Assembly: GCF_032854445.1 (NCBI RefSeq)
Contig: NC_088300.1
Span: forward strand, 49,657,682-49,721,681
From: Liolophura sinensis
Lineage: Eukaryota; Mollusca; Polyplacophora; Chitonida; Chitonidae
Reading direction: 5' to 3'
Length of the DNA stretch: 64,000 bases
The notes under the pieces are model-generated. The model made no database searches, was not told where the DNA came from, and saw only the letters and a program-made list of their open reading frames with translations. A program made the position numbers and the translations under genes. How positions within the stretch are numbered: position 1 is the stretch's first letter; each line of letters opens with the position of its first letter. Shown here in pieces: positions 1 to 10,640 of this stretch.

Positions 1-154
1 TGATGTTTAAGTGTTTATGAGTGTCTTATTCCTATTTAATGATGTGTGTGAGATATCAAAGTCATACGTTTAAAACATTTTGAAAAATTGCGAATTTAAA
101 AGTGTTGTTGTTTTTTGGTCCTTGGCACATGCACATGTGTAGTGCAAAAAGCAC

Positions 155-400
155 CCTCAAAACAGCGCGATTCAGTGTGAGGAAAAAACATATAATACAG
201 CGCGATTCAATGTCATGAAAAGAGAACCTATCAATACAGTGCGATTCAATACCACGAAAAGAGAACGTATAATACATAGCACTTCCATCGTGTGAAAAGA
301 GTAGATATATTAAATCGTGATAAAAACATCTATATAATACAGCCCGATTCAAATCTGTAAAAAAGAACACGCAACACAGCGTTATTCCATCCCTCTAATT
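155..400. repeat. Degenerate tandem repeat, about 38-bp unit (copy A)
   Basis: A core like CAGCGCGATTCA recurs at 163, 198, 237, 275 (altered), 340 and 377, with spacings of 35-39 bp and one gap of 65 that holds a further decayed unit. Most units continue into an A-rich GAAAAGAGAAC stretch. The open frame across it on the minus strand is a by-product of the repeat and has no recognisable protein features. The same array lies at about 37752-37997 in copy B. Confidence 0.7.
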
Positions 401-562
401 CGACGCTCAGTATGCAGCCTATGCTGACTCTTGACCAGTGAGGTTACAGGATCAACACCAGCTCTCGCTGATGTGTGTCGAATTTCCAGGTTGTGAGTTA
501 CCTTTGATGGGCGGTGGTTTTCTCCGATATATGCAAGGTTTTACTTTACGTAACCTTTGTCT

Positions 563-1555
563 ACAGCACATTAGACATTCATGAGGATTTCTTGGTATAC
601 ACATTAGACATTCATGTTGATTTGTATTTATACACGTTAGCCATTCATGATGATTTGCTGATATGAACAATGTTCCTGAACTTTATTTTGGACAAGGACC
701 TGTGTCGTTCATGGTTGCTTGTTGCTGTCCTAAAATATGATCATGATCATTTATTGGTATGCACAGTAGTCATTCATGGTGATCTGCCGGTATGCACAGT
801 AGTCATCCATGGTGATCTCCCGGTATGCACAGTAGTCATCCATGGTGATCTGCCGGTATGCACAGTAGTCCATTTATTGTGATCTGCCGGTATGCACAGT
901 AGTCATCCATGGTGATCTGTAGGTATGCACAGTAGTCATTTATGGTGATCTGCCGGTATGCACAGTAGTCATCCATAATGATCTGCCGGTATGCACAGTA
1001 ATCATCCATGGTGATCTGCCGGTATGCACAGTAGTCATTTATGGTGATCTGCCGGTATGCATAGTAGTCATTTATGGTGATCTGCCGGTATGCACAGTAG
1101 TCATTTATGGTGATCTGCCCGGTATGCATAGTAGTCATCCATGGTGATCTGTCGGTATGCATAGTAGTCATCCATGGTGATCTGTAGGTATGCACAGTAG
1201 TCATTTATGGTGATCTGCCGGTATGCACAGTAGTCATCCATGGTGATCTGCCGGTATGCACAGTAGTCATCCATGGTGATTTGCCGGTATGCACAGTAGT
1301 CATCCATGGTGATCTGCCGGTATGCACAGTAGTCATTATGGTGATCTGCCGGTATGCACAGTAATCATCCATGGTGATCTGTAGGTATGCACAGTAGTCA
1401 TTTATGGTGATCTGCCGGTATGCATAGTAGTCATCCATGGTGATCTGTAGGTTGCACAGTAGTCATCCATGGTGATCTGCCGGTATGCACAGTAGTCATT
1501 CATGGTGATCTGCCGGTATGCACAGTAGTCATCCATGGTGATCTGCCGGTATGCG
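563..1555. repeat. 33-bp minisatellite with a decayed flank (copy A)
   Basis: About 24 units of 33 bp between roughly 756 and 1552, each like TATGCACAGTAGTCATCCAT followed by GGTGATCTGCCGG. Three older, diverged units lie to the left at about 563-668, so the array decays toward that side. Because 33 is divisible by three, the minus strand reads as an 11-residue repeat (AYRQITMDDYC). In this copy the frame is broken about four times by single-base gains or losses near 870, 1120, 1336 and 1452. I see no promoter, signal peptide or unique domain, so I treat it as satellite DNA. Confidence 0.93.
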
Positions 1556-2289
1556 CTACAAGTGGTTGTGTTGATAAGTTGACATAAATACTGAATGAAG
1601 ACTGAATAGTACTTGTCACATGTCACAAGGTCTGTCAGTTACCGGGCAAAGGCCTGTCGTTACTGCACACATGTAAACCACTACGATCATAGGCCCTATA
1701 GAAATGAAATGTACCTGAGACGGGGATTAAACATTCAGCAAAATATCTTACTTATACCTAATTTATTTCAAAAATTTGTAAGGCAGTGCGACCATAGCTT
1801 ATCGGCGATTGCTTGATTGATCGATAGTTTTTTAACGATGAAGATGAAGAGTGAAGAAGTCTGTTTATTTGTTGCTTTTTTGCAGCCTGGAGTGAGAGAC
1901 AGCAACAAATTAGCTGTCAGGGCAGTACATTTACGCGTGGGGTCAACATGACGAAGAAAACTTCCCTCAGAGTGAAATGAGGTGGGGAAAAGTCCAGGGA
2001 GATTATGTTAGCCACAGCGCGAATTCATCATCACCAACAAAGTGACGTGAAATGTAAAACTGCACATGCCTACATCAAGCATAACAAAGGACAAAGTTAT
2101 TAGAGTGACATTCACAGATTATTGTAACATGTGATTCTAATTAGACCTATCAGCAGCAACATTAACATTCTATAATCCTTTTTGTGTTCAGCAGAGATTA
2201 GCAGCAATTTAGATGATAAGGATAGTGCGAATTCTTCCTTAGCCTAACTTCATGTTGTGTGATAGGCCTATGTCACATACTTTATTTAC
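1556..2289. other. Unique intergenic sequence, no gene seen (copy A)
   Basis: Mixed AT-rich sequence with only short open frames and no recognisable domain, RNA gene or repeat. Its match in copy B is 39253-39983, differing by scattered substitutions and small indels. Confidence 0.6.
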
Positions 2290-2429
2290 TAACTGCGGAT
2301 GGTCGAGGATTTCCCCCGGGCTCTGTCCGGTTTCCTCCCACCACAATGCTAGCCGCTATAGTATAGGTCTTAGTGAAATATTGTTGAATACGACACAATA
2401 CACCAATCAAATAAATAAATAAGTAAATA
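2290..2429 (+). mobile_element. SINE-1 fragment, 5'-truncated (copy A)
   Basis: Carries the conserved 3' half of SINE-1: the CTGCGGATGGTCG block, the TTTCCTCCCACCACAATGCT block, a GTGAAATATTSTTGAATACG block, and a terminal CACCAATCAAATAAATAAAT tail. The tRNA-derived head is missing. The match in copy B is at 39984-40130. Confidence 0.85.
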
Positions 2430-3224
2430 TTTTTGTCTATTTCAATATTTCTATATTCTAAAAAATTCCTTTTCCGCAAGTCTCTAGATATAGGTTACTC
2501 CACTTTCAGGTTTCTGTAGATATATCTTTGAAGAGAGGATTTTCACCAACATTAAGTACGTGTGTATGCACGTGCATATTGGACATATCAGACATAGTGC
2601 CCAGGTCTGTATGTATCTACGCATACATATCTATAAATATCTACTACGCAAGATCTATCTATGTATATATGTCATATTGGCGAAAGGCAGTAATCTGCAG
2701 TCGACACCTTTCCACTTAAAAAAAAAATTATAGAGAATATTTCATTAATGAGACGGTGGTCAGCTTATGAGAGGTGGAAAAACAAATCCCCGTAGTAAAG
2801 TAACGGAAGAACGTTCCCTCATGCGACAATATAGGTTTTCATGCACATCAAGGCGAGTTCAGCATTCGTGATCTCCAACAGATTACCACCCTAAAACAGG
2901 GTTGACTGCCATAATTTAGTACGCGATCTCAACATTTTACACGGCCATTGTGGTTCTCCATACATACGCCATGAGTCCCGGGAATGTCAGAAACATACAT
3001 ACAAATATATACAAAATTTGCAGACTGTCGCTCCCAACCCTTTATGGCCGAAGGCCCAGGGAACATGGATGTAGAGGAATATACGAGCGTGAAGGCTAGT
3101 CTCGCCCTTAATGATAGTTTTGCATTTTAATTTCCTCGTAGTGTACGTGAGTGTAAAGGCAATTCAGCTTAGTATGATGACGACTGCCTAGGCGTTCAGT
3201 TGTAATTCCGCGAAGGCATGAAAA
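2430..3224. other. Intergenic sequence, no gene seen (copy A)
   Basis: AT-rich sequence with short alternating purine-pyrimidine stretches around 2600-2680. No credible coding frame, RNA gene or mobile element was found. It corresponds to 40131-40914 in copy B. Confidence 0.55.
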
Positions 3225-3400
3225 ATGCACTTCTTCTTGCCTCGCTTGGCGCTCAGCATTAAGAGGTTAGAACAAGGAAACATGATGACTGGTTGGCCCG
3301 GTGTCAGCGGTGTCTTCGGCATGATACTTCAGTGGCGACAGCACGTTGGCGGCACGGACTCGCTCTGCTACAAGAAGACACAGTATATGTACACACACCT
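3225..3400 (+). mobile_element. SINE-2 fragment, plus orientation (copy A)
   Basis: The segment is similar to the reverse complement of 16440-16670: both share the CTTGGCGCTCAGCATT block, a CGATACTTC/TGATACTTC block next to a GTGGCG motif, and an AAGAAGACACAGTATATGTA block. The 84-residue open frame across it translates the element and is not a host gene. A tetranucleotide tract follows. The match in copy B is at 40915-41090. Confidence 0.75.
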
Positions 3401-3426
3401 AATAACTTCTTGTTGTCAAATAACTG

Positions 3427-3475
3427 AATATATCTATCTATCTACCTATCTATCTGGCTGGTTGGCTGGCTGGCT
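3427..3475. repeat. Compound tetranucleotide microsatellite (copy A)
   Basis: A (TATC)n run passes into a (TGGC)n-like run, directly after the SINE-2 fragment. The same tract is at about 41117-41165 in copy B. Confidence 0.9.
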
Positions 3476-3682
3476 ATGACGGGCGGAGGTTGCGCTCTCA
3501 GAAGCCTCCATAGTTTTTGGTATTAGGTGGGACAATGAATTTTGTCTCCTGCATGGAAACACAGTGGACTACAACTCATGTGTCATGGTTCAGTATAAAT
3601 TGCAATCTGTGTGAAGAATTCTCCGCCCATCCTACATTGTTCGTCTTAATAAACAAAAATTCACTTCCTGTGCTACAGACCG

Positions 3683-3968
3683 AGAAAATATTGTTATTTA
3701 TTTATTTATTTGATTGGTGTTTTACGCCGTACTCAAGAATATTTCACTTATACGACTGCGGCCAGCATTATGGTGGGTGGAAACCGGGCACAGCCCGGGG
3801 AAACCCACGATCATCCGCAGGTTGCTGACAGACCTTCCCACTTACGGCCGGAGAGGAACTTGCTGGACTTGAACTCACAGCGACCGCATTGGTGAGAGGC
3901 TCCTGGGTCATTACGCTGCGCTAGCGCGCTAACCGACTGAGCCACGGAGGCCCCCAGAAAATATTGTT
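3683..3968 (-). mobile_element. SINE-1, full length with target-site duplication (copy A)
   Basis: Minus-oriented tRNA-derived SINE at 3696-3955, flanked by the 13-bp direct repeat AGAAAATATTGTT at 3683-3695 and 3956-3968. Read on the minus strand it starts with GGGGCCTCCGTGGCTCAGTC. It then has an A-box-like TGGCTCAGTCGG and a B-box-like GTTCAA(G)TCC about 65 bp later, as expected of a pol III internal promoter with a long spacer. It ends in a CACCAATCAAATAAATAAAT tail. About 10 bp near the junction of head and body are missing relative to copy B. Confidence 0.93.
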
Positions 3969-4026
3969 GTATGATGTTCAAGAAAATGAAGACACTGCGT
4001 ATGCAGATTGTAGATACGTGATATAC

Positions 4027-4027
<1 letters not shown>

Positions 4028-4096
<69 letters not shown>
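4028..4096. repeat. (TA)n microsatellite (copy A)
   Basis: An uninterrupted run of about 35 TA dinucleotides shortly after the SINE-1. Open frames reading IYIYIY on both strands are artefacts. The copy B tract (41725-41815) is longer, and about 70 bp of the flank that follows it here is missing in B. Confidence 0.97.
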
Positions 4097-4098
<2 letters not shown>

Positions 4099-5599
4099 GA
4101 GGGTAGGCGACGATGTACATATATACATATACAAATGTACATACATATGGGAGAGTGTTGTCAAACGTTTGCCTGGAAATACCAAGAGACAAATCACTGA
4201 CTTAATAAATCTCCAGAGTGACCTTAACAATACACCTTTAAGTGAGTGCAAATAAAATTATCCATGGAAAATCACGCACGCTTTTCCTTGGAAAATAAGC
4301 AGTGCCAAGTATGTCAACAAACTGTAAGACAGGAAAGGTAATTACAGTGCACAGGTAATTCCACAATATAGCGTTTGTGAATGGCCCCGCCAGAAGTAGA
4401 TCTATACATTGCTGTAGAGATACAACCAGGCAGTTTGCACGGCTGCGCACAACAGTTATGACTTGCTTCCAACCCTCGAGAAACGCGATGTATATAGGCT
4501 AAAGTACATGAGCAAGACGTTAACAATCAGTCAAAGAATTAAATAGGCTAGAACTATATATACCTACTAAAATAGACAAGCGGGAAAGTTTGTGTATAAT
4601 GCATCCGATATGTCAGGACTGTGAATTTATAATAAATGTAAAATATAAATTAATTCTTATTAAATTAAACCCTATGAGCTCACGAGTTCTCATTTTAGTG
4701 AAAGTGTTGCAGGTGCATGGTGGTTGGACATGCACGCATATTTGAGGGAGAGTATAGGCCTATAGATCGTGAAAATCCTATACATAACACAAGAAACTGA
4801 TTGACAACTCCATGACACGTCTTTGTGTGTATATTCACCTTCCTTTTCCCTATATATTTAGTCCAGGTGTTTTGTGACGTCAAGAGGGGGAGGCTATGCA
4901 CAGTCCGCTCCTGGTCAGTTTTCTCGGTCTAAGGTATATGTATCAAGGGTGGGCGAGGCGACGATGTAAATCGTAGTTTGTCAGAAGACAAACCTCAAGT
5001 CCTAGCAATATTACGGGCCAAACAATGATCTTGATAACAAGGAGAACAATTGGGGTGTTGAAAACAAACACTGTCCTACAGTAACCCGTATCTGTGTAAA
5101 GTACACTGAAAAATGAGTCAGGAGTTCACCTTTCGTAATAATTATTAGTAAATATTATATCTGAATGTTAGTGGAAATTATTCCTTCAACTTTAGTGGCG
5201 GTAAAAATCGCGGTTCCATATAAAAATTCTGACACAATGTATTGAAAAGCTGCCTAGAAAGTGAGAAACCAAAAAAAAAAAAAGAACAAAAAATCCAAAA
5301 AATTCACAGACCAAATTACTACACACAATTATGAATTTACATAAAGTACTCTCCCATGATATGTATGCAATGTTGCTAAAGCCGCGTTAAAACATAATCA
5401 TTCAAGGTACAAAAGTAAGTCACATTTCTATGCTAGATTCCTATATAAAGACAAAAAATGAGATGTAGCTTATCTAAAGTCCAGGTGTATTTAGAAAATA
5501 CATTCTGCGGTGTTTTCTCATTACCATATACATAATCATGTTATCGAGGTGGAGGATTTTTTCTCCGAATAACCCAATATACATACAGTGAGTAAGTGA
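4097..5599. other. Intergenic sequence, no gene seen (copy A)
   Basis: No gene, RNA gene or mobile element was identified. The part at about 4190-4700 is present once here but twice in copy B (41850-42351 and 42559-43061), which makes this copy the reference for that rearrangement. A poly-A tract lies near 5270. Confidence 0.6.
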
Positions 5600-5885
5600 T
5601 TTGGTTTTAATGTCTCGTTAATTTTTCAGTCGTATGACGACGAAGGAATCCTTAGAGTGCATGCAATATGCCTCCTTGTTGAAGGACGGATTTCCACCAC
5701 TCTTTTATCTAGTGCTGCTTCACTGAGACGCCTTATCGAAGGCAAGTAAGCCACACTGCCCGAGCCATTATACTGATATGGGTCAACCAGTTGTTGCACT
5801 ATCCCCTTCATGCTGAACGCCAAGCGAGGAAGTTACAACTTCCTCTTTTAAGATCAGGTGTGACTCGACCCAGGATTGACCCTGA
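5600..5885 (-). mobile_element. SINE-2 element (copy A)
   Basis: Shares several blocks in order with the elements at 26190-26510 and 16425-16735: TTTTCAGTCGTATGACGACG, a GCCTCCTTGTTG block, GTGCTGCTTCACTGA, CCGAGCCATTATACTGATA, GGGTCAACCAG and CTGAACGCCAAGCGAGGAAG. A tRNA-like end containing GACCCAGGATTGACC lies at the right, which gives minus orientation. The match in copy B is at about 43940-44225. Confidence 0.8.
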
Positions 5886-6114
5886 TCGACTCACTTTTCT
5901 TCGCTTAACAAAACAAGAAAAGGTCAGCTTATTCTGTCCCGGTTTTTGACAAATTTACCGCACGAAATCAGCAACAAGATCACGAGATTAGCTTTTAGCG
6001 AGAAGTTTTCGTTACATGCTCTCGTGTTTTTTTTTTTGACACATTTGCTCGACTCCGCCCAAGTTTAAATTGGAAGTACCTCATCACCATATATGCACCA
6101 GCATATAAACTATA

Positions 6115-6210
6115 CATTTGGAATCCCGGAATCCATGGCGAAGACACCAGATCTGACACCCCACCCATGCATGCAGTCACATTATACTGACACCAACCAG
6201 TCCTGGCATA
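6115..6210 (-). mobile_element. SINE-2 relic (copy A)
   Basis: Short stretch with CATGGCGAAGACACCAGATC, an ACACCCCACCCA block and an ATTATACTGACACCA block, matching the middle of the element at 16540-16610. No ends can be defined. The match in copy B is at about 44455-44550. Confidence 0.6.
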
Positions 6211-6339
6211 GAAAAGGAGCAGCACTAAATTTTTTATCAATAAGCTAGAAAGTTTTCTGTAAATGCGCATCACTGTTGTTGTTGTAAACCAGTTGAGATT
6301 TACAAATACTGTAAACAATTACGTATAAGCATATACCTG

Positions 6340-6600
6340 CAGCTATACCTCAGGTGCACCTCAGGTATCTTATTCTTTACCTTAGTCTTCCCGGGTAGGC
6401 TTCCACTGAGTTGTGCTTTCGGTGTACGAGGAATATTAATTTGTATAATTGGGAGCACCTCAGATATAACTCCAGTACACCTCAGATATAACTCAAGTAC
6501 ACCTCAGATATAACTCCAGTACACCTCATATACACCTGAAGTATGTCTCAGGCACACATCAGATCAGATATGTACCTCAAGTATACCACCATTACACCTT
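6340..6600. repeat. 22-bp tandem repeat (copy A)
   Basis: Units like CACCTCAGATATAACTCCAG plus TA are clear at about 6455-6530, with diverged relatives (CACCTCAGGTAT and CACCTGAAGTAT types) on both sides. The match in copy B is at 44679-44935 with the same unit number. Confidence 0.8.
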
Positions 6601-8507
6601 ATAGGGTAACGGTGGGGTTGGGGGGACCTGAGATTCGGTCTTTTCGAGTCTTCTGTCATGTCAAAACTGTACACTACACAAACAGATTTCATTTAATCCT
6701 ATTTTAAATTATATGACTTATTGCTATTTGTGAATAATAAAGACTTTAACGTCATGGTTAACTCGAGTGTGACTTCTCGGAGAATCGAAAGCCAGCCGAA
6801 CTTGGCTAAGCGCCATTTTTGAATCGCAGCGTGCATCACCGGAAAAAAATAAATTCATGGAACTTGTTCATGGATTACAACCAATATGGAGTTTACCACT
6901 GAATGGGCGATGTACAAGGTGTTTTGGGGGTCTTAACATTAAATATGGTTTTAAACATGAACAACAACCACTACAAACAATTGTGGCGAAAACAGAAGTA
7001 TTGATGATAGTAAGTTTTGGGAAGAGCAGCCAAGTTCACCCTATAGTTACGTAGCCATGTGTTTCTAAAATGTCGTTTTAAGACGTTTAGACTGGATGAA
7101 TGGGTTGTATTTGTAGTATTTTCGACAGTGGAGTATTTATTATTCAAATATATTGAGATGATATGAACTCAGAATAACTTGACGATCACTGGAAACCTGT
7201 CGATTAGAGCACTGATATTTTGGGACAGCGCAGACGACAAGGCCTAGTTCGAGGACAGGGAAAGTAACGATTTAGAGCGGTTAATGTGAACGCTAAGCTG
7301 GAAACATGGCCAACCGATCTCAGAGCTAGCTAAACAGGAAAATGTACATGCATCGTTTACACGAATAGCTGCGTGTACGCCATTAAAGTTACTCAATCCC
7401 TATAGCTGAACATGCGAAGTGTGTTGTTTCTACGCCTTTTTCTAGCTATTTTCTTTCACCTATAAACTTGCATGGATACTGTTGTACAAGTAAACAGATC
7501 TTCAATTCTACGTGACACACCAATCAAATATGTAAAATATGCTAATTTAGTTCTAAAATGGTGTTAACATTACCATATGAACTACGCAGTTAAAATATGA
7601 AACCCTAAATCTTATGGAAACAAATATATTCTGCGACACTGTCAATCTCCGCACGACAACTTGATCTTGATAGCTTCACTCAGTAAATCTTTCGCTGAAA
7701 AGTCAACTTAGTGGGCGAAGCGTGGGGCTGATTAGAGCATTGTATAGTTTCGTCCAACCAGTTTCGACATCATATATTTCCTGATTTACTCACTGCAAGC
7801 AGTTGTAGCCCATAAAGTTTAATCTACCAGATTTTTATGGTGCTAAAAGACCATGGTCCCTCTAGCTTCACCGTCCCGCCAGCCCCATGCTCCAAGCAAC
7901 TCACTTCGCCATAGAACATGGCGCAGTCTCCCCTGACAATCGCATATCTTATTTGACTAGATTTATTGACCAATCTAAGACAGCTGTTAATAAAACTAAC
8001 TAATGAAACATTTCCTTTATGGGAGAAACATGAAATTAACTATTTGTAAAATGATTTATTTGGGGGTAAATTAGTAAACACTATACGTACTCCGTTAATT
8101 TAAAATTACAGGTACATTGCAATAATACTCCGACTGTCTTTAGACCCGTACAAATGGAAATAAATGTGACTGGTTAAACATGAAGATAAAATTTAATAAT
8201 GTAATTTGTTGAAACAAATGAAAACTCACAATAATAAACTACATTCAAATGTCAAGATCTTGGTTATCCTATTCAAACACATTGTATTATGTTGTTATCC
8301 GGTGCCTCCTAAAATTGGAAAATTATAGGTTTTCGTTGTAAGTTTGAAGAGAATTTCCACAGGATATGAAATACCCGTAATACAAACCACTCTGAATGGT
8401 CAAAGAAAACAATTTGTGAAACTTAGCATGATATGTCATCTGAGTTAAATCCAGTCTGTTAGCTGCTCTGGCCTTCGCTCGAACTACCCAGAACTCGAAT
8501 AATGGCT
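6601..8507. other. Long intergenic stretch, no gene seen (copy A)
   Basis: About 1.9 kb of AT-rich sequence. The only open frames are short (the longest about 65 codons) and lack recognisable features. No RNA gene or repeat array was seen. It matches 44936-46847 in copy B with few substitutions. Confidence 0.55.
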
Positions 8508-8668
8508 TCTGTTTATTTATTTATTTGTTGGTGTTTTACGCCGTACTCAAGATTGTTTCACTTTTATAACGGCGACCAGCAGTACGGTAGGAAGAAACCG
8601 GGCAGAACTCTGGGGGAACCCAGCACGATCACGACAAAGCCGGACTCACAGCCACCGTATTCATGCTT
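8508..8668 (-). mobile_element. SINE-1 relic (copy A)
   Basis: Starts with the TTTATTTATTTATTTG tail and the GGTGTTTTACGCCGTACTCA block, then a diverged GGCGACCAGCAGTACGGTAG block. The tRNA head is degraded or missing. It is more diverged than the element at 3696-3955. The match in copy B is at about 46848-47005. Confidence 0.85.
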
Positions 8669-10316
8669 CTATATATTTTGCCAACTATTTGACGACGATG
8701 CCTCATGGTATAGACATCCCGGAATTATGCCGCCGACAGACAAGTGTGACAAACAAATTATGCTACAATCAGCCCAGCATTCACCTTAGTTGTTCAGGTG
8801 TATTTTTCTAAGGTTTCCAACTAAATCTATGATCGAGTTCGTGTAAAGTTTCGGGTGTGACAAAGATTTACATAAAACGCACGAAATCTGCCAAATTGTG
8901 TGTGAATATACCAATGGTTACAACACTTTCCAGATTAACATGAACCTGGCTTTGTGTGTTTCGCAAAAGCCCATGCAGTTATGTCCATTAGATACAGTCT
9001 CGCTTCGCCATCGATAGAAAGGTTTGTCAATGATGCGTTGACAAAGCTGTAACACGGTACACTTATTTTGCTAATTACCATACTCGGTAAACTGGTGAGT
9101 ATAAAGTAAATGTGAACTTAACTTTCGCCACTTTCTACACAAAGTAAGCAAACAAGCTGGGATTGAGTAAAAAAAACCCTCTTTTGTTATGCTGCAACTC
9201 ATATTGTCACCAAATACCAAACCAGTTTACATGAATTTGTTCTCAGAGTTTTGGATCGTTAATTTCCCAAGTGGCGCCTTGAGCAAATCCTATTTCGCAT
9301 TACGTAGGTCTGCAATGTGGGATATTCCCCATTGAACCAAACAGCAATCAGCAATTTTCAAGAGACCTTCGTGAAATCTCAGAACAAGAACTGGAGTAAA
9401 ATATCTGGTAATATCCCTGGGCTATTTCTTCGCCTTTTTCAACAACGCGGAAAACAAATGAAGAAAGACTGATAATAAAATACAATGTGGGTTCGTTCTC
9501 GTGTGCGGGAGTCGCTTGAATGTCCCGCAGGAGATTTTAGATGTAGAGGACTGTTTGCTGATGTCTGTTTACACCCTTGCATTATGCCTAATGGAATATC
9601 TTATATAATGTAACACAGACTTTAAAAGTACATATGTGAATGAGTGGGGAATGGTTGGTTTTGTTAATTTATGTCATTGTAAACGGCAATTATCGACTGT
9701 TCTTCCATTGTTTTCTTATTTTCTTTCTGTTTCTGGTCAGGTTTCACGAATTTCGGCTTCACATCAATGCAACTGATTGATTACTACAACTTTCAAAGAA
9801 CACCATTTACCTGTGCTTTAATACAACTGCTCAGTCAATCGGATTCATTTCAAAACAACTGCCTACTGAAGCTTCCACTCAATAACATTCGGATTCATTT
9901 CGTTAAGCGGCGTACACACGATACGATTTGTCGTATCGACTTGTCGAATGGGGCAAGTGGCATGGAAATAAAACGAGTCTAGTTTATCGGCAACGTTCAG
10001 AAGATGCAATTTTTCGAATGCTACAATCGCGTGATAATGCATGTCTTCTATTAATGCGACTAGTCGAATTAGATGGATCGACAAGACAATCGGACAATTA
10101 GTACAGAAATATGAAAATACAATTAGTATGGTGTACAAAGAAACTGGTCTAATGATGTTGAATACGAAAACCACTTTATTTAGGTCGAATATGGTTGGCA
10201 TTGACTGTATTAAGGATGTGGAAATGTCTCAGTTGCTTTACACTGTATTACAACAGCTCTGTTAATGATTGCAGTGTTCATTCTGGGTTCATGAGGCTGA
10301 ATTTTTATTTCTACAG
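8669..10316. other. Intergenic sequence with one small hairpin, no gene seen (copy A)
   Basis: No convincing gene. An 8-bp perfect inverted repeat, CGATACGA / TCGTATCG with a TTTG loop, lies at about 9917-9936 in a stretch that could be an old transposon edge. A 112-codon minus-strand frame at 10201-9863 is intact in both copies, but the copies are too similar for that to show selection, and it resembles no family I know. It matches 47006-48659 in copy B. Confidence 0.5.
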
Positions 10317-10640
10317 ATTATGCAATCTGGTTGTGAGGTCTGGATGCCGTGCGAAGTTGATATCTTAATGTGGACAAATTATGGGGTGAGGGGTCATGAG
10401 ACTTTGAAGCATTATTTTTGCTGGTTATGCCATCTAAATGTGAGATCTTATAACCTTGACGAGGTTGATGTCTTAATGCGCTTAAATTATGAGGTGTTGT
10501 GTGATCAGACTTGGAATCATTATTTCTGCTCGTGAAATCATGGGTGTGAGGTCTTTAAGCCGTGCGAGATTGATGTCTTACTTTGCACAGGTTATGAGGT
10601 GAGGTTCACGAATGAATATTTCTGCAGATCATAAAGCCAT
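10317..10640. repeat. Three degenerate repeats of about 106 bp (copy A)
   Basis: A TGTGAGGTCT / TGTGAGATCT start, then GAGGTTGATGTCTTAATG-like, AAATTATGAGGTG-like and AATCATTATTTCTGC-like blocks, recurs three times at about 106-bp spacing. Similarity between units is moderate, so the array is old. The 88-codon frame across it is explained by the repeat. The match in copy B is at 48660-48975. Confidence 0.75.

Noticed and set aside
756-1552. CRISPR-like regular repeat array
   Set aside because: Units abut with no spacers, and the context is an animal genome; it is a minisatellite.
3225-3479. 84-codon frame at 3225 and 92-codon frame at 16623-16345 as genes
   Set aside because: They lie within SINE-2 copies and their similarity to each other comes from the element.
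3696-3955. Short frames such as those reading GVLRRTQEYFTYTTAASIMVGGN at 3710, 36656 and elsewhere
   Set aside because: They recur wherever SINE-1 occurs and are translations of the element.
4028-4096. Frames reading IYIYIY on both strands at 4028, 41725 and 30748
   Set aside because: Direct translation of (TA)n tracts.
9863-10201. 112-codon minus-strand frame identical in both copies as a gene
   Set aside because: The copies are so similar overall that identity carries no evidence of selection; no family features or promoter.
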